From NCBI RefSeq assembly GCF_018860755.1, contig NZ_JAHKPW010000056.1, positions 1 to 44,792 on the forward strand: a stretch of DNA of 44,792 bases, written 5' to 3'. Numbering within the stretch: position 1 is the stretch's first letter; each line of letters begins with the position of its first letter. A model generated the notes under the pieces. That model was given only the letters and a program-made list of their open reading frames with translations. It had not been told where the DNA came from and did no database searches. The position numbers and the translations under genes are program-made. Source of the DNA: Colwellia sp. D2M02 (GTDB taxonomy: Bacteria; Pseudomonadota; Gammaproteobacteria; Enterobacterales; Alteromonadaceae). Below are positions 1 to 8,525 of this stretch, one piece after another.

Positions 1-400
1 AATGTAGTTATTCTACCTAAAAAGGCGATAACGCAGTAAAAATGACCAACAAACGCTGTCCGAAGGATTCGGCTAAAAGCGTTTTACTCTTTGTTGAACA
101 GTATTTGCTTAGAATGACTAGGCAACACACTGTCCGCCGCGATTAAAACGCTTTTATCTCGAACAAAATTTAACCGCGAAAGATCAACAGCTCCTAGCAA
201 TCAGCACAATTAGTTAATCAAAGTTACGCAAGTTAGCCGTACTTTACTGTGCTCATTAGCTTAATCCCATTAATCCCAAGTTTATTCACAGTTACCTTAA
301 AAGTGCCACGAATACTGGTAAGTCGTATCCGTGAAAGACATGCGGATTTCTTTGTTTAAAAATAATTAAAAAAGTGCTTGAATTGTGAACACAAAACAAA
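1..400. other. Left-edge non-coding region with inverted-repeat element
   Basis: No convincing reading frame is visible here. The first ~160 bases hold nested inverted repeats, listed separately. The rest, up to the sulA promoter, is AT-rich with no feature I can name. In many gammaproteobacteria lexA lies directly upstream of sulA; it is not within these 400 bases, so if that arrangement holds it must lie beyond the window edge. Confidence 0.6.
5..156. repeat. Nested inverted-repeat intergenic element (MITE/REP-like)
   Basis: The outer arms TAGTTATTCTA (5-15) and TAGAATGACTA (110-120) are inverted copies with one mismatch. Inside them CAACAAACGCT (47-57) pairs with AGCG (78-81) and TTTGTTG (90-96), with an 8-base interruption. 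At the centre CCGAA-GGA-TTCGG (60-72) forms a tight hairpin. A further copy, AAAACGCTTTTA (145-156), is the exact inverse of 74-85. The whole can fold as a long branched hairpin and encodes nothing. This architecture is typical of dispersed non-autonomous repeats, but copy number cannot be judged from one window. Confidence 0.55.
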
Positions 401-406
401 TACTGT
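378..406 (+). promoter_or_regulatory. sulA promoter
   Basis: A -35 like TTGAAT (378-383) and a -10 like TACTGT (401-406) are separated by 17 bases. The -10 lies inside the LexA box, so bound LexA would block RNA polymerase directly. Confidence 0.5.
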
Positions 407-420
407 ATATGCATACAGTA
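401..420 (+). promoter_or_regulatory. LexA (SOS) box
   Basis: The sequence TACTGTATATGCATACAGTA is a near-perfect palindrome that fits the gammaproteobacterial LexA consensus CTGT-N8-ACAG, including the flanking TA. It ends 25 bases before the start codon of the sulA-like gene and overlaps its probable -10 element. Confidence 0.93.
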
Positions 421-445
421 AATATACAAATAACTAAGGGTTACT

Positions 446-919
446 ATGTTTTCTATTTATAACAACAACTTCACTGCTACTAATGTTGAATTAGCTGGGG
501 TAAATACTTTAAATATGTCTTGGTTAGCACTCAAAGATGTTGCAAGCCATGATGAGCTATCAACTCAATATGCACAGGTCTGTCAGCAATATACTCAAGC
601 TAAAAAATGGATATTAATTATTAACCCTAACGAAGCTTCACTCGAGCAACTTGCAAAAACACATGGCATCGATACCTCAAAAGTATTGTGTGTAAACTTA
701 AGAAATAAAAACCGTACTGATCAAATAAATCGCACTGTCGATTTAAGTGTAGAACAAATTAAAGGTGTGTTATGTCGCGGAAATTGCTCAGCGGTTATCT
801 TGTCTAATGCCAGCTTTGCGCCAGAAGAAATAGCAGAGTTAACCTTATGTGCTCAGCAAGGTGAAACCCAATGTGTATTATTAAAAAATAATGCGCATAA
901 TAAACCACAAGTACACTAG
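446..919 (+). CDS. sulA: SulA-like SOS cell division inhibitor
   Basis: A cytoplasmic 157-residue protein matching the SulA pattern: a tryptophan followed by a hydrophobic strand and proline (KWILIINPNEASLEQL), then GIDTSKVL, a GNCSAVILS strand like the GNYSVVI of E. coli SulA, and an acidic EEIAELTLCAQQG helix. SulA binds FtsZ and blocks septum formation while DNA damage is repaired. Identity to E. coli SulA (169 residues) looks low, so the call rests on the pattern plus the LexA box just upstream. The start follows AAGGG with 6 bases of spacing. Being LexA-controlled, it should be silent until the SOS response. It could alternatively be a RecA/SulA-fold relative with another partner, but the LexA box makes SulA the best reading. 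Confidence 0.82.
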   Translation: MFSIYNNNFTATNVELAGVNTLNMSWLALKDVASHDELSTQYAQVCQQYTQAKKWILIINPNEASLEQLAKTHGIDTSKVLCVNLRNKNRTDQINRTVDLSVEQIKGVLCRGNCSAVILSNASFAPEEIAELTLCAQQGETQCVLLKNNAHNKPQVH

Positions 920-996
920 TCCTCTTACGTAGTGACATTGCCTTTATCGTTCAAAAAACAAACAAAGTTTATTTAGAACATCTCAACGCTTTCTGT

Positions 997-1028
997 TACA
1001 ATCGCGCGCCTGTATCTTTGCATACAGG
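997..1028 (+). promoter_or_regulatory. Putative ygiQ promoter and leader hairpin
   Basis: TACAAT (997-1002) is a plausible -10 followed by the GC-rich CGCGCGCC; the -35 is weak. The leader then carries a perfect 7-bp hairpin, CCTGTAT (1009-1015) with ATACAGG (1022-1028). Confidence 0.4.
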
Positions 1029-1110
1029 TTTAATGAGCTAATCATTAATTTAAAGTAAGCACTTAAATATCTAACCTTAAGTGAATAGCGCAGTAACCAG
1101 AGAGCATTAA

Positions 1111-3423
1111 ATGACCTTAGCAACAAAACCACTGATCCCAGAAACAAAGTACGGCTTATTCGAGTACCCTAAATATTGGGCCGAATGCTACGATACTTCA
1201 CCATTTCTCCCGATGTCTCGTAAAGAAATGGATATTTTAGGCTGGGATAGTTGCGATATTATAATTGTTACAGGTGACGCCTATGTCGATCATCCAAGCT
1301 TTGGTATGGCTATTATCGGTCGTATGTTAGAAGCGCAAGGATTTCGTGTAGGTATTATTGCTCAGCCTGATTGGCACTCAAAAGATGCTTTTATGGAGCT
1401 TGGCCAACCCAATTTATTCTTTGGTGTTACTGCTGGTAACATGGACTCAATGATAAATCGTTATACGGCCGAGCGTAGAATGCGTCACGATGATGCTTAT
1501 ACACCAAATGATGAAGGTGGAAAACGCCCAGATCGCGCAGTAACCGCTTATACACAACGCTGTAAAGAGGCTTATAAAGGAGTTCCTGTGATTATTGGTG
1601 GCATTGAAGCAAGTTTACGCCGCATCGCCCACTATGATTATTGGTCAGACAAAGTCCGTCGCTCGGTGTTATTTGACTCAAAAGCTGATTTACTTATTTA
1701 CGGTAATGCAGAGCGACCTCTGGTAGAAATAGCACACCGTATTGCCCGTGGTGATGATGTAAAGTCTATTACCGATGTTCGCGGCAGCGCATTTTTAGCC
1801 AAGCAAGCTTTACCTGGTTGGCACGGTATTGACTCACGTGATATTGATCGCCCAGGAAAAATAGATCCTATTTATAGCCCTTATGAAGAAATAACTCCTG
1901 AAAGCTGCAGCGACAACGAAGCTAAAACAGAAGCAGATAACGCGGTTAATATTGTAAATGCTGATATTACTAAAACAGCACAACCTATTGAAATATCAAC
2001 CTATCGTAATAAGTCATGGCAAGAGAAAAGTAAGCCTTGGCAAACAACTTATATTAATTTACCTACCTTTGAACAAGTAAAAGATAATAAAGTGTTGTAC
2101 GCTCATGCCTCTCGTATTTTTCACCAAGAAGTAAATCCTACTTCGGCTAAACCTTTGGTACAAAGTCATGGCGATCGCATTATTTGGCTAAACCCGCCAG
2201 CAAAACCACTTTCTACTGAAGAGATGGATGGTGTATTTGGTTTACCTTATCAGCGTGTTCCGCATCCAAGTTATGGTAAAGCTAAAATTCCTGCTTACGA
2301 TATGATCAAAACCTCCATTAACATTATGCGCGGCTGTTTTGGTGGTTGTACTTTTTGCTCTATAACCGAACATGAAGGGCGCATTATTCAAAGTCGTTCA
2401 CATGAATCTATTATTAACGAAATAGAAGACATTAAAGAGAAAGTGCCTGGTTTTACTGGTGTAATCTCTGATTTAGGCGGACCAACTGCCAACATGTACC
2501 AGCTTAATTGTAAAAGTGAAAAAGCAGAAGCGACTTGTAGAAAACCTTCTTGTGTTTGGCCAACGATTTGTGGTCATTTAGATACCGACCACACACCTAC
2601 TATTGAGCTATACCGCAAAGCGCGCGCTGTAAAAGGTATTAAAAAAGTATTGATCGCTTCTGGCGTTCGATATGATTTAGCGATAAAAGATCCTGAATAC
2701 GTTAAAGAGCTCGCGAGTCATCATGTTGGAGGCTACCTAAAAATTGCACCTGAGCATACCGAAGAAGGGCCATTAAATAATATGATGAAGCCAGGTATGG
2801 GCAGTTACGATAAGTTTAAAGAAATGTTTGATCATTACTCTAAACTTGCTGGTAAAAAACAATACCTCATTCCGTACTTTATTTCTGCTCACCCCGGCAC
2901 AACCGATAAAGACATGGTAAATCTTGCATTATGGCTTAAAAGTAACGACTTTAAGTTAGATCAAGTACAAAACTTTTATCCGTCACCATTAGCAAATGCA
3001 ACAACGCTTTACCATACTGAACTTAACTCTCTGCGTAATATTACTAAGAAAAATATTGCCAAAGAAGGCGGCACAATTAGCGTCCCTAAAGGCACTATTC
3101 AACGTAGGCTTCATAAAGCTATTTTACGTTATCATGATCCGGTTAACTGGCCTATTATTCGCCAAGCATTAACTAAGATGGGCTTAAGTAAACTAATAGG
3201 ATCAGCGCCTAATTGTCTAGTACCACGTGAAACACGTAGTGAACAACAGTTAGCGAATAAAAGCCGACAAGGTAAGAATAACTCTCAAGGCTTTAAAACC
3301 AGCCCAGGACAACATAGAAGTCCATCAAACAAAGCAAAAGGTAAGAAAACACCAAATCATAAAAAAGGGTTAACCCGTTTTTCAGATAATCAGTTTACAA
3401 GTAGAAAAAATACACCTAAGTAA
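1111..3423 (+). CDS. ygiQ: YgiQ family radical SAM protein
   Basis: A 770-residue cytoplasmic protein of the YgiQ/UPF0313 family, slightly longer than its E. coli relative. It has the N-terminal UPF0313 domain ([17 protein letters not shown] near residue 50; [16 protein letters not shown] near 165) and a central radical SAM domain whose cluster motif is C409-x3-C413-x2-C416 in [11 protein letters not shown]. That motif would bind a [4Fe-4S] cluster and S-adenosylmethionine. The substrate of YgiQ is not established. The last ~70 residues are a Lys/Ser/Gln-rich basic tail, perhaps for nucleic acid contact. It is a single-gene transcript with its own terminator. Confidence 0.93.
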   Translation: MTLATKPLIPETKYGLFEYPKYWAECYDTSPFLPMSRKEMDILGWDSCDIIIVTGDAYVDHPSFGMAIIGRMLEAQGFRVGIIAQPDWHSKDAFMELGQPNLFFGVTAGNMDSMINRYTAERRMRHDDAYTPNDEGGKRPDRAVTAYTQRCKEAYKGVPVIIGGIEASLRRIAHYDYWSDKVRRSVLFDSKADLLIYGNAERPLVEIAHRIARGDDVKSITDVRGSAFLAKQALPGWHGIDSRDIDRPGKIDPIYSPYEEITPESCSDNEAKTEADNAVNIVNADITKTAQPIEISTYRNKSWQEKSKPWQTTYINLPTFEQVKDNKVLYAHASRIFHQEVNPTSAKPLVQSHGDRIIWLNPPAKPLSTEEMDGVFGLPYQRVPHPSYGKAKIPAYDMIKTSINIMRGCFGGCTFCSITEHEGRIIQSRSHESIINEIEDIKEKVPGFTGVISDLGGPTANMYQLNCKSEKAEATCRKPSCVWPTICGHLDTDHTPTIELYRKARAVKGIKKVLIASGVRYDLAIKDPEYVKELASHHVGGYLKIAPEHTEEGPLNNMMKPGMGSYDKFKEMFDHYSKLAGKKQYLIPYFISAHPGTTDKDMVNLALWLKSNDFKLDQVQNFYPSPLANATTLYHTELNSLRNITKKNIAKEGGTISVPKGTIQRRLHKAILRYHDPVNWPIIRQALTKMGLSKLIGSAPNCLVPRETRSEQQLANKSRQGKNNSQGFKTSPGQHRSPSNKAKGKKTPNHKKGLTRFSDNQFTSRKNTPK

Positions 3424-3750
3424 TGACAGCTCTACAAATATAGTGAGCCTTATTAAAAATAAATAGCCTCCTAAAACCTAACTATTTATTGAAAGCCCAA
3501 GGCTATCTTTGTCTAACCACAAAGGTAGCTTTTTTTATACCTGCTAAACAACCCCCAACCCGTAGCAATCAGCAATAATAAGCTACTCATTGTATGGTTA
3601 ACACTACGCGCTATTTTTATTAGACTAAATAGTAATTAATTTTTATGTTTAAAGCATTCCAATAAAGTAAATAACGAGCTAAGCTTAACACTGTTATGCT
3701 ATATAGCTATAAAATTACTTTAAAAACAAATAAGTGGACGGCTTTTATCA
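3424..3750. other. Intergenic region ygiQ to GGDEF gene
   Basis: About 330 non-coding bases. They hold the ygiQ terminator, a short inverted repeat GTAGC/GCTAC around 3561-3585, and AT-rich sequence that presumably carries the promoter of the next gene. No strong promoter or RNA gene is recognised. Confidence 0.6.
3499..3537 (+). terminator. Rho-independent terminator after ygiQ
   Basis: GCTATCTTTG (3502-3511) pairs with CAAAGGTAGC (3520-3529) through one G-U pair, with an 8-base loop and a run of seven T at 3530-3536. Confidence 0.85.
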
Positions 3751-5673
3751 ATGTATGTAAAAAAAGAGAATAGTGACTTTACTCTCAACACCGTCATTTA
3801 TTTACGTTTAGCACTTATCACGTTTTTTTTATTTTTTAGCTTTAAAGCTTATTCAAGCTCTCCTAACTTTAATACTATTAGCAAAGCGTTTGACCACTTT
3901 GAAGAGTTAAGCGCTAAAGACCCTAGCCTCGCTTTAGAAGCAGCAACCAAAATGATGACAGAGCAAGGTTCAACCTTGTCTCAAGAAAATAAAACAACAC
4001 TGCTCGCTAAAATAGCTCAGTACAATTACTTTCTCGGGAATGTTACTCAAGGTATAACAGCCATTGAACAAGCCTATGCTTTAAACCCAGACTTTAACAG
4101 TGACACCGGATTATTATTATTAATTACCCATGGTGCATTATTATTGAGCAAAGGTGAGTTAGAGCAAACAATGCCGCTTTATGCCAAAGCAGAAAAAATA
4201 GCTATTGCTACTGAAAATACTAAACGCCTTGCTGAAGTATATAGCTATATAGCAGGCTATTACTCGATACTTCATGATGATATACAAGCTTTAAAATACT
4301 TCCATCAATCCTATGTATTAGTAGAGCAATTAAACAACGAATTAGAAATGATGTACCTTAAATCACAAATGACAGGTGCATACTCCAATATTCATGATAA
4401 TGAAAACGCGATAAAGCTGGGTAATGAAGCTTTAAGTTACTTTATTGAACGTGAGTTTTATTTTGATGCGCTCTATGTACAAAGCGAATTAGCAAACAGC
4501 TACCTCAACATTAAAGACTACAATAAAGCAAAAATCGCTTTTGAAAATGTAATCATTTTTTCCAAAAAAACCTTAAGTGAAGCCTCCATTCCTATTGCTA
4601 ATTTTGGCCTAGCTGAAGTTTACTTTGCCTTAGAGGACTATGATAAATCACGAGAATATTTGCAAATATTTCATGAAACTAGGCCCGCAGAAGTTCTTAC
4701 TTTTACGAGAGTAAATTACTTAGTATTAGAAGCAAAGTTAGCCATTACTGATAATAACTTAGTTTTAGCTCAGGAAAAAATAAGTGAAGTTGAGGCGACT
4801 TTAGATACTTTGGATAAGAACGCAACATTATCATGGAAAGTAAAGGTGCTTTCGATAAAAGCCAAAATAGCTTACCTCAACAAAGACTATGAGTCGGCTT
4901 ATCTTTTTGAGCGTGAATCAAAAGAACTACACAATACTTATCAAAACACGCAACGTGAAACCATTAGATCTAAATTTAAAATTTTATTTGATACCGATCA
5001 AACCCGATTACAAAACAAAATTTTAGCGCGGGATAAGTTACTTGATAAAGCCGCGTTAAAAAGTGCAGAGCAAGAAAAATGGATTCAATACCTCATTATT
5101 TTATTTACATTAGCACTTACCTGCTTTTTAATTTTTTTAGTCAGAAGACAAGTTAAAACTTCCAAATATTTAAATAAACTCGCTAATACAGATGCACTAA
5201 CGGGCTTAGCTAATAGACGCTTTACCTTCAAGTATGCAGAGAATAAGCTGTCGGCATGTAAAAATCATAACTCTCCGTTTGCTGTTGTTGTTTTTGATAT
5301 TGATCATTTTAAAATAGTTAATGACACTTATGGACATGCTGGCGGTGATATTGCGCTGATTAATATTGCCAAAATTGCTAATGAATATGTTAGAGAACAA
5401 GATATTTTAGGCCGTATTGGCGGCGAAGAATTTTTATTAGTATTACCTAAAACAACCGCTAAGAAAGCACGCATGGTAGCGCAAAGAATAAGAGCAGCAA
5501 TTGACGATAATGATTTTTTAATTAATGAATTACACGTCAAGATTACGGCAAGTTTTGGTGTATCAGAACTATCAAACCCTGAGCATAGCTTTAATCATTT
5601 ATTCCAAGATGCTGACGATGCCCTGTATCAGGCAAAAGCATTAGGACGAAATCGTGTAGAAGTCGCTAAATAG
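3751..5673 (+). CDS. Membrane-bound TPR-GGDEF diguanylate cyclase
   Basis: A 640-residue protein that should make cyclic di-GMP from two GTP at the inner membrane. Residues ~14-35 form a hydrophobic N-terminal signal or anchor. Residues ~60-400 are helical tetratricopeptide-like repeats, probably periplasmic, ending in a coiled-coil-like stretch. A membrane helix follows at ~444-466 (WIQYLIILFTLALTCFLIFL), and a cytoplasmic GGDEF domain starts near 478 (NTDALTGLANRR). The active-site loop is GGEEF (~557-561). An inhibitory I-site motif RxxD (REQD) lies exactly five residues upstream, so product inhibition is expected. The periplasmic TPR region probably senses a protein or peptide; the signal is unknown. 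It stands alone with no partner gene. Confidence 0.9.
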   Translation: MYVKKENSDFTLNTVIYLRLALITFFLFFSFKAYSSSPNFNTISKAFDHFEELSAKDPSLALEAATKMMTEQGSTLSQENKTTLLAKIAQYNYFLGNVTQGITAIEQAYALNPDFNSDTGLLLLITHGALLLSKGELEQTMPLYAKAEKIAIATENTKRLAEVYSYIAGYYSILHDDIQALKYFHQSYVLVEQLNNELEMMYLKSQMTGAYSNIHDNENAIKLGNEALSYFIEREFYFDALYVQSELANSYLNIKDYNKAKIAFENVIIFSKKTLSEASIPIANFGLAEVYFALEDYDKSREYLQIFHETRPAEVLTFTRVNYLVLEAKLAITDNNLVLAQEKISEVEATLDTLDKNATLSWKVKVLSIKAKIAYLNKDYESAYLFERESKELHNTYQNTQRETIRSKFKILFDTDQTRLQNKILARDKLLDKAALKSAEQEKWIQYLIILFTLALTCFLIFLVRRQVKTSKYLNKLANTDALTGLANRRFTFKYAENKLSACKNHNSPFAVVVFDIDHFKIVNDTYGHAGGDIALINIAKIANEYVREQDILGRIGGEEFLLVLPKTTAKKARMVAQRIRAAIDDNDFLINELHVKITASFGVSELSNPEHSFNHLFQDADDALYQAKALGRNRVEVAK

Positions 5674-5756
5674 TTTTACCTTATGGCTTACCCTTGCACT
5701 CCCACCTACAGTAAATAACTTCTTGTACTGTACATGACTTCTTTTTACTTTCTCGG

Positions 5757-5762
5757 TATAAT
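5757..5762 (+). promoter_or_regulatory. Putative ybiT -10 element
   Basis: TATAAT is followed by the GC-rich CGCGCGC; a weak -35 (ATGACT, 5734-5739) lies 17 bases upstream. A GC-rich stretch after the -10 is typical of growth-rate-controlled promoters. Confidence 0.45.
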
Positions 5763-5895
5763 CGCGCGCATTGTTTCTACCGTTGTTGCTATTTTGTTAT
5801 TCAATAAATATTACGCGGTAGACTAACAAGTATTAGTACTTGTAATTAATACTTGTTTAACACTCTCTGTCTTATAAACATCAACGGAACTCATC

Positions 5896-7488
5896 ATGCT
5901 AGCAGCAAATAACATCACCCAACAGTTTGGCGCTAAGCCATTGTTTGAAAACATTTCACAAAAATTTGGCGGCGGAAACCGTTACGGTTTAATCGGTGCA
6001 AACGGTTGTGGTAAATCAACCTTTATGAAAATTTTAGGTGGTGATTTAGAACAAACCTCAGGTAATGTTAGCCTTGATACCGGTGAACGTTTAGGTAAGT
6101 TACGTCAAGATCAATTCGCCTTTGAATCATACAGTGTAATAGATACCGTAATCATGGGACATACTGAATTGTGGGCGGTAAAAGAAGAGCGCGATCGTAT
6201 TTACGCTTTACCTGAAATGAGTGAAGCTGATGGTATGAAAGTTGGCGATTTAGAGTCTGAATATGCTGAAATGGACGGCTACAGCGCAGAAAGTCGTGCA
6301 GGCGAGCTATTAATTGGTGTTGGTATTCCTGTCGAGCAACATTATGGTTTAATGAGCGAAATAGCACCGGGCTTCAAATTACGTATTTTACTTGCTCAAG
6401 CATTATTTTCAGATCCTGATATTTTATTGCTTGATGAGCCAACCAACAACTTAGACATTCACACTATTCAATGGTTAGAAGAAACCTTAAATGCCCGCGA
6501 TTCAACCATGATAATTATTTCGCACGACAGACACTTTTTAAACAGTGTTTGTACACATATGGCTGATTTAGATTACGGCGAATTACGTGTTTACTCTGGT
6601 AATTACGATGAATACATGCTTGCAGCAACACAAGCACGCGCGCGTTTATTAGCCGACAACGCGAAAAAGAAAGCACAAATAGGCGAATTACAAGCCTTTG
6701 TGGCGCGTTTCTCTGCAAATGCCTCAAAAGCGAAACAGGCTACCTCTCGTGCCAAGCAAATTGATAAAATTCAACTTGATGAAGTTAAAGCATCAAGTCG
6801 TAGCAACCCCTTCATTCGCTTTGAGCAAGAAAAGAAATTATTTCGTAATGCCTTAGTATTAGAGAAATTAAACAAAAGCTTTGATGATGCTCATATTCTT
6901 AAAGACATTTCAGCCTTAGTAGAAGTGGGCGAACGTATTGCCATTATTGGTGAAAACGGTATTGGTAAAACCACCTTTTTACGCACCTTAATGAATGATG
7001 TCGGTTACGAGCCAAGTTCAGGCGAGTTAACGTGGTCTGAAAATGTCAATATTGGTTATTACGCGCAAGATCATGAATACGAATTTGAAAACGACATGAC
7101 TTTATTTGACTGGATGAACCAATGGCGCCAAGAAGGTGATGACGAACAAGTGGTACGTGGTTACTTAGGTCGTTTATTATTCTCTGCTGATGATATAAAA
7201 AAATCAGTGAAAGTGCTTTCAGGTGGTGAAAAAGGCAGAATGTTATTTGGTAAACTAATGATGCAAAAACCAAACATCTTAGTACTCGACGAGCCAACTA
7301 ACCATATGGATATGGAGTCAATCGAGTCATTAAATATGGCACTAGAGCAATACGAAGGTACTTTGTTATTTGTCAGCCATGACCGTGAGTTTGTATCAAC
7401 CATTGCTACGCGCATTATTGAATTAACACCAACAGGTTATAACGACTTTGCTGGTACTTACGATGAATACTTAGCTAGCCAAGCTTAA
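5896..7488 (+). CDS. ybiT: ABC-F translation factor YbiT
   Basis: A cytoplasmic 530-residue ABC-F ATPase, the same length as E. coli YbiT. It has two nucleotide-binding domains and no membrane segments. The first carries Walker [10 protein letters not shown] (~34-42), the unusual signature [11 protein letters not shown] in place of LSGG, which is characteristic of YbiT, and Walker [10 protein letters not shown]. The charged P-site tRNA interaction linker spans ~240-330. The second domain has GENGIGKTT (~352), a canonical LSGGEKGR and [13 protein letters not shown] proteins bind the ribosomal E site and act on stalled or starting ribosomes; the specific YbiT role is only partly known. A strong terminator follows. 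Confidence 0.95.
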   Translation: MLAANNITQQFGAKPLFENISQKFGGGNRYGLIGANGCGKSTFMKILGGDLEQTSGNVSLDTGERLGKLRQDQFAFESYSVIDTVIMGHTELWAVKEERDRIYALPEMSEADGMKVGDLESEYAEMDGYSAESRAGELLIGVGIPVEQHYGLMSEIAPGFKLRILLAQALFSDPDILLLDEPTNNLDIHTIQWLEETLNARDSTMIIISHDRHFLNSVCTHMADLDYGELRVYSGNYDEYMLAATQARARLLADNAKKKAQIGELQAFVARFSANASKAKQATSRAKQIDKIQLDEVKASSRSNPFIRFEQEKKLFRNALVLEKLNKSFDDAHILKDISALVEVGERIAIIGENGIGKTTFLRTLMNDVGYEPSSGELTWSENVNIGYYAQDHEYEFENDMTLFDWMNQWRQEGDDEQVVRGYLGRLLFSADDIKKSVKVLSGGEKGRMLFGKLMMQKPNILVLDEPTNHMDMESIESLNMALEQYEGTLLFVSHDREFVSTIATRIIELTPTGYNDFAGTYDEYLASQA

Positions 7489-7512
7489 TTAAAAGGCTAA
7501 GTTTAAACACCC

Positions 7513-7547
7513 AGCGGTTATTACACTGTTGTAATAACCGCTTTATT
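7513..7547 (+). terminator. Terminator after ybiT
   Basis: A perfect 13-bp stem AGCGGTTATTACA (7513-7525) with its complement (7530-7542), loop CTGT, then a T-rich tail. Confidence 0.8.
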
Positions 7548-7590
7548 TGGCTTATAAAGCTCAATAACACTTCCCTATTAAGGAATTACC

Positions 7591-8430
7591 TTGCTTAGTT
7601 ACCGTCACGCCTTTCATGCAGGCAATTTTGCCGATGTATTAAAACACAGCGTTTTAACACTCGTACTTGATTACATGACTCGAAAAGAAAAAGGCTTTTG
7701 TTATTTAGACAGTCACTCTGGTGCTGGTATGTATCAACTTGGGGATGAATACGCTCAAAAAACAGGAGAGTACAAAAACGGTATTGAGAAAATCATTCAG
7801 GATAAAAGTGCGCCTGAGTCACTTGAGCCTTATTTATCGTTAATCAATAGTCTTAATTTGTCAGATGAACTTGAAGTTTACCCTGGCTCGCCAGGTATTG
7901 CAAAAGCCTTTATGCGTCGCCAAGACAGTACTCATTTATTTGAATTACACCCTACTGACATTCAACATTTAGAAGATTTTTGTCAGCGTTGGCGTAAAGT
8001 ATTTGTTAAGCAATCCGATGGCTATCAAGGTGTTTTAGGGCTATTACCACCACCAAGTAGACGTGGTGTAGTATTAATAGACCCGCCTTATGAGCTCAAA
8101 GAAGATTACCAAAAAGCCGTTAAAACTATTATCAAAGCTTACACTAAGTTTGCCACAGGCACCTATATTATTTGGTACCCTGTCGTAAAACGTCACTTTA
8201 TTGAGCAAATGGAAAAAGACTTTACCAACAGCAATGTTAAAAACGTGCTGCAAGTTGAGTTTTGTTTAGAAGCCGATAGTGAAGAGTACGGTATGACGGG
8301 CACTGGATTATTTATTATTAATCCGCCATGGCAATTAGCCGAACAGCTAAAAGAAATATTGCCTTATTTAAAAACTAAACTTGGTAGTCAACAATCAACT
8401 TACCAAGTAACACAATTAGTTGCTGAGTAG
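7591..8430 (+). CDS. rlmJ: 23S rRNA (adenine-2030-N6)-methyltransferase RlmJ
   Basis: A 279-residue SAM-dependent methyltransferase that N6-methylates A2030 of 23S rRNA. The N-terminus MLSYRHAFHAGNFADVLKH is nearly invariant in RlmJ and includes the conserved Tyr4 and His6. DSHSGAGMY is the SAM-binding loop, and the catalytic DPPY motif falls at residue 164, the same position as in E. coli. Translation starts at TTG, supported by a TAAGGAA ribosome binding site and by the conserved N-terminus. It is a single gene between two terminators. Confidence 0.95.
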   Translation: MLSYRHAFHAGNFADVLKHSVLTLVLDYMTRKEKGFCYLDSHSGAGMYQLGDEYAQKTGEYKNGIEKIIQDKSAPESLEPYLSLINSLNLSDELEVYPGSPGIAKAFMRRQDSTHLFELHPTDIQHLEDFCQRWRKVFVKQSDGYQGVLGLLPPPSRRGVVLIDPPYELKEDYQKAVKTIIKAYTKFATGTYIIWYPVVKRHFIEQMEKDFTNSNVKNVLQVEFCLEADSEEYGMTGTGLFIINPPWQLAEQLKEILPYLKTKLGSQQSTYQVTQLVAE

Positions 8431-8462
8431 CCAGCTATTAGCTGGTAAAATTATTAATAACT

Positions 8463-8496
8463 AAAAAACCTTGAAGATAACTTCAAGGTTTTTTTT
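8463..8496. terminator. Bidirectional terminator between rlmJ and the U32 gene
   Basis: AACCTTGAAG and CTTCAAGGTT form a 10-bp stem, extended by A/T runs on both sides, around an ATAA loop. It can serve both convergent genes. Confidence 0.9.
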
Positions 8497-8525
8497 AGCC
8501 TGACTAAACGTAATAACAGCCTACC

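Noticed and set aside
1009..1028. CTGTAT...ATACAG before ygiQ as a second LexA box
   Set aside because: The CTGT and ACAG halves are separated by 10 bases, not 8, and it lies downstream of the likely -10; it is better read as a leader hairpin.
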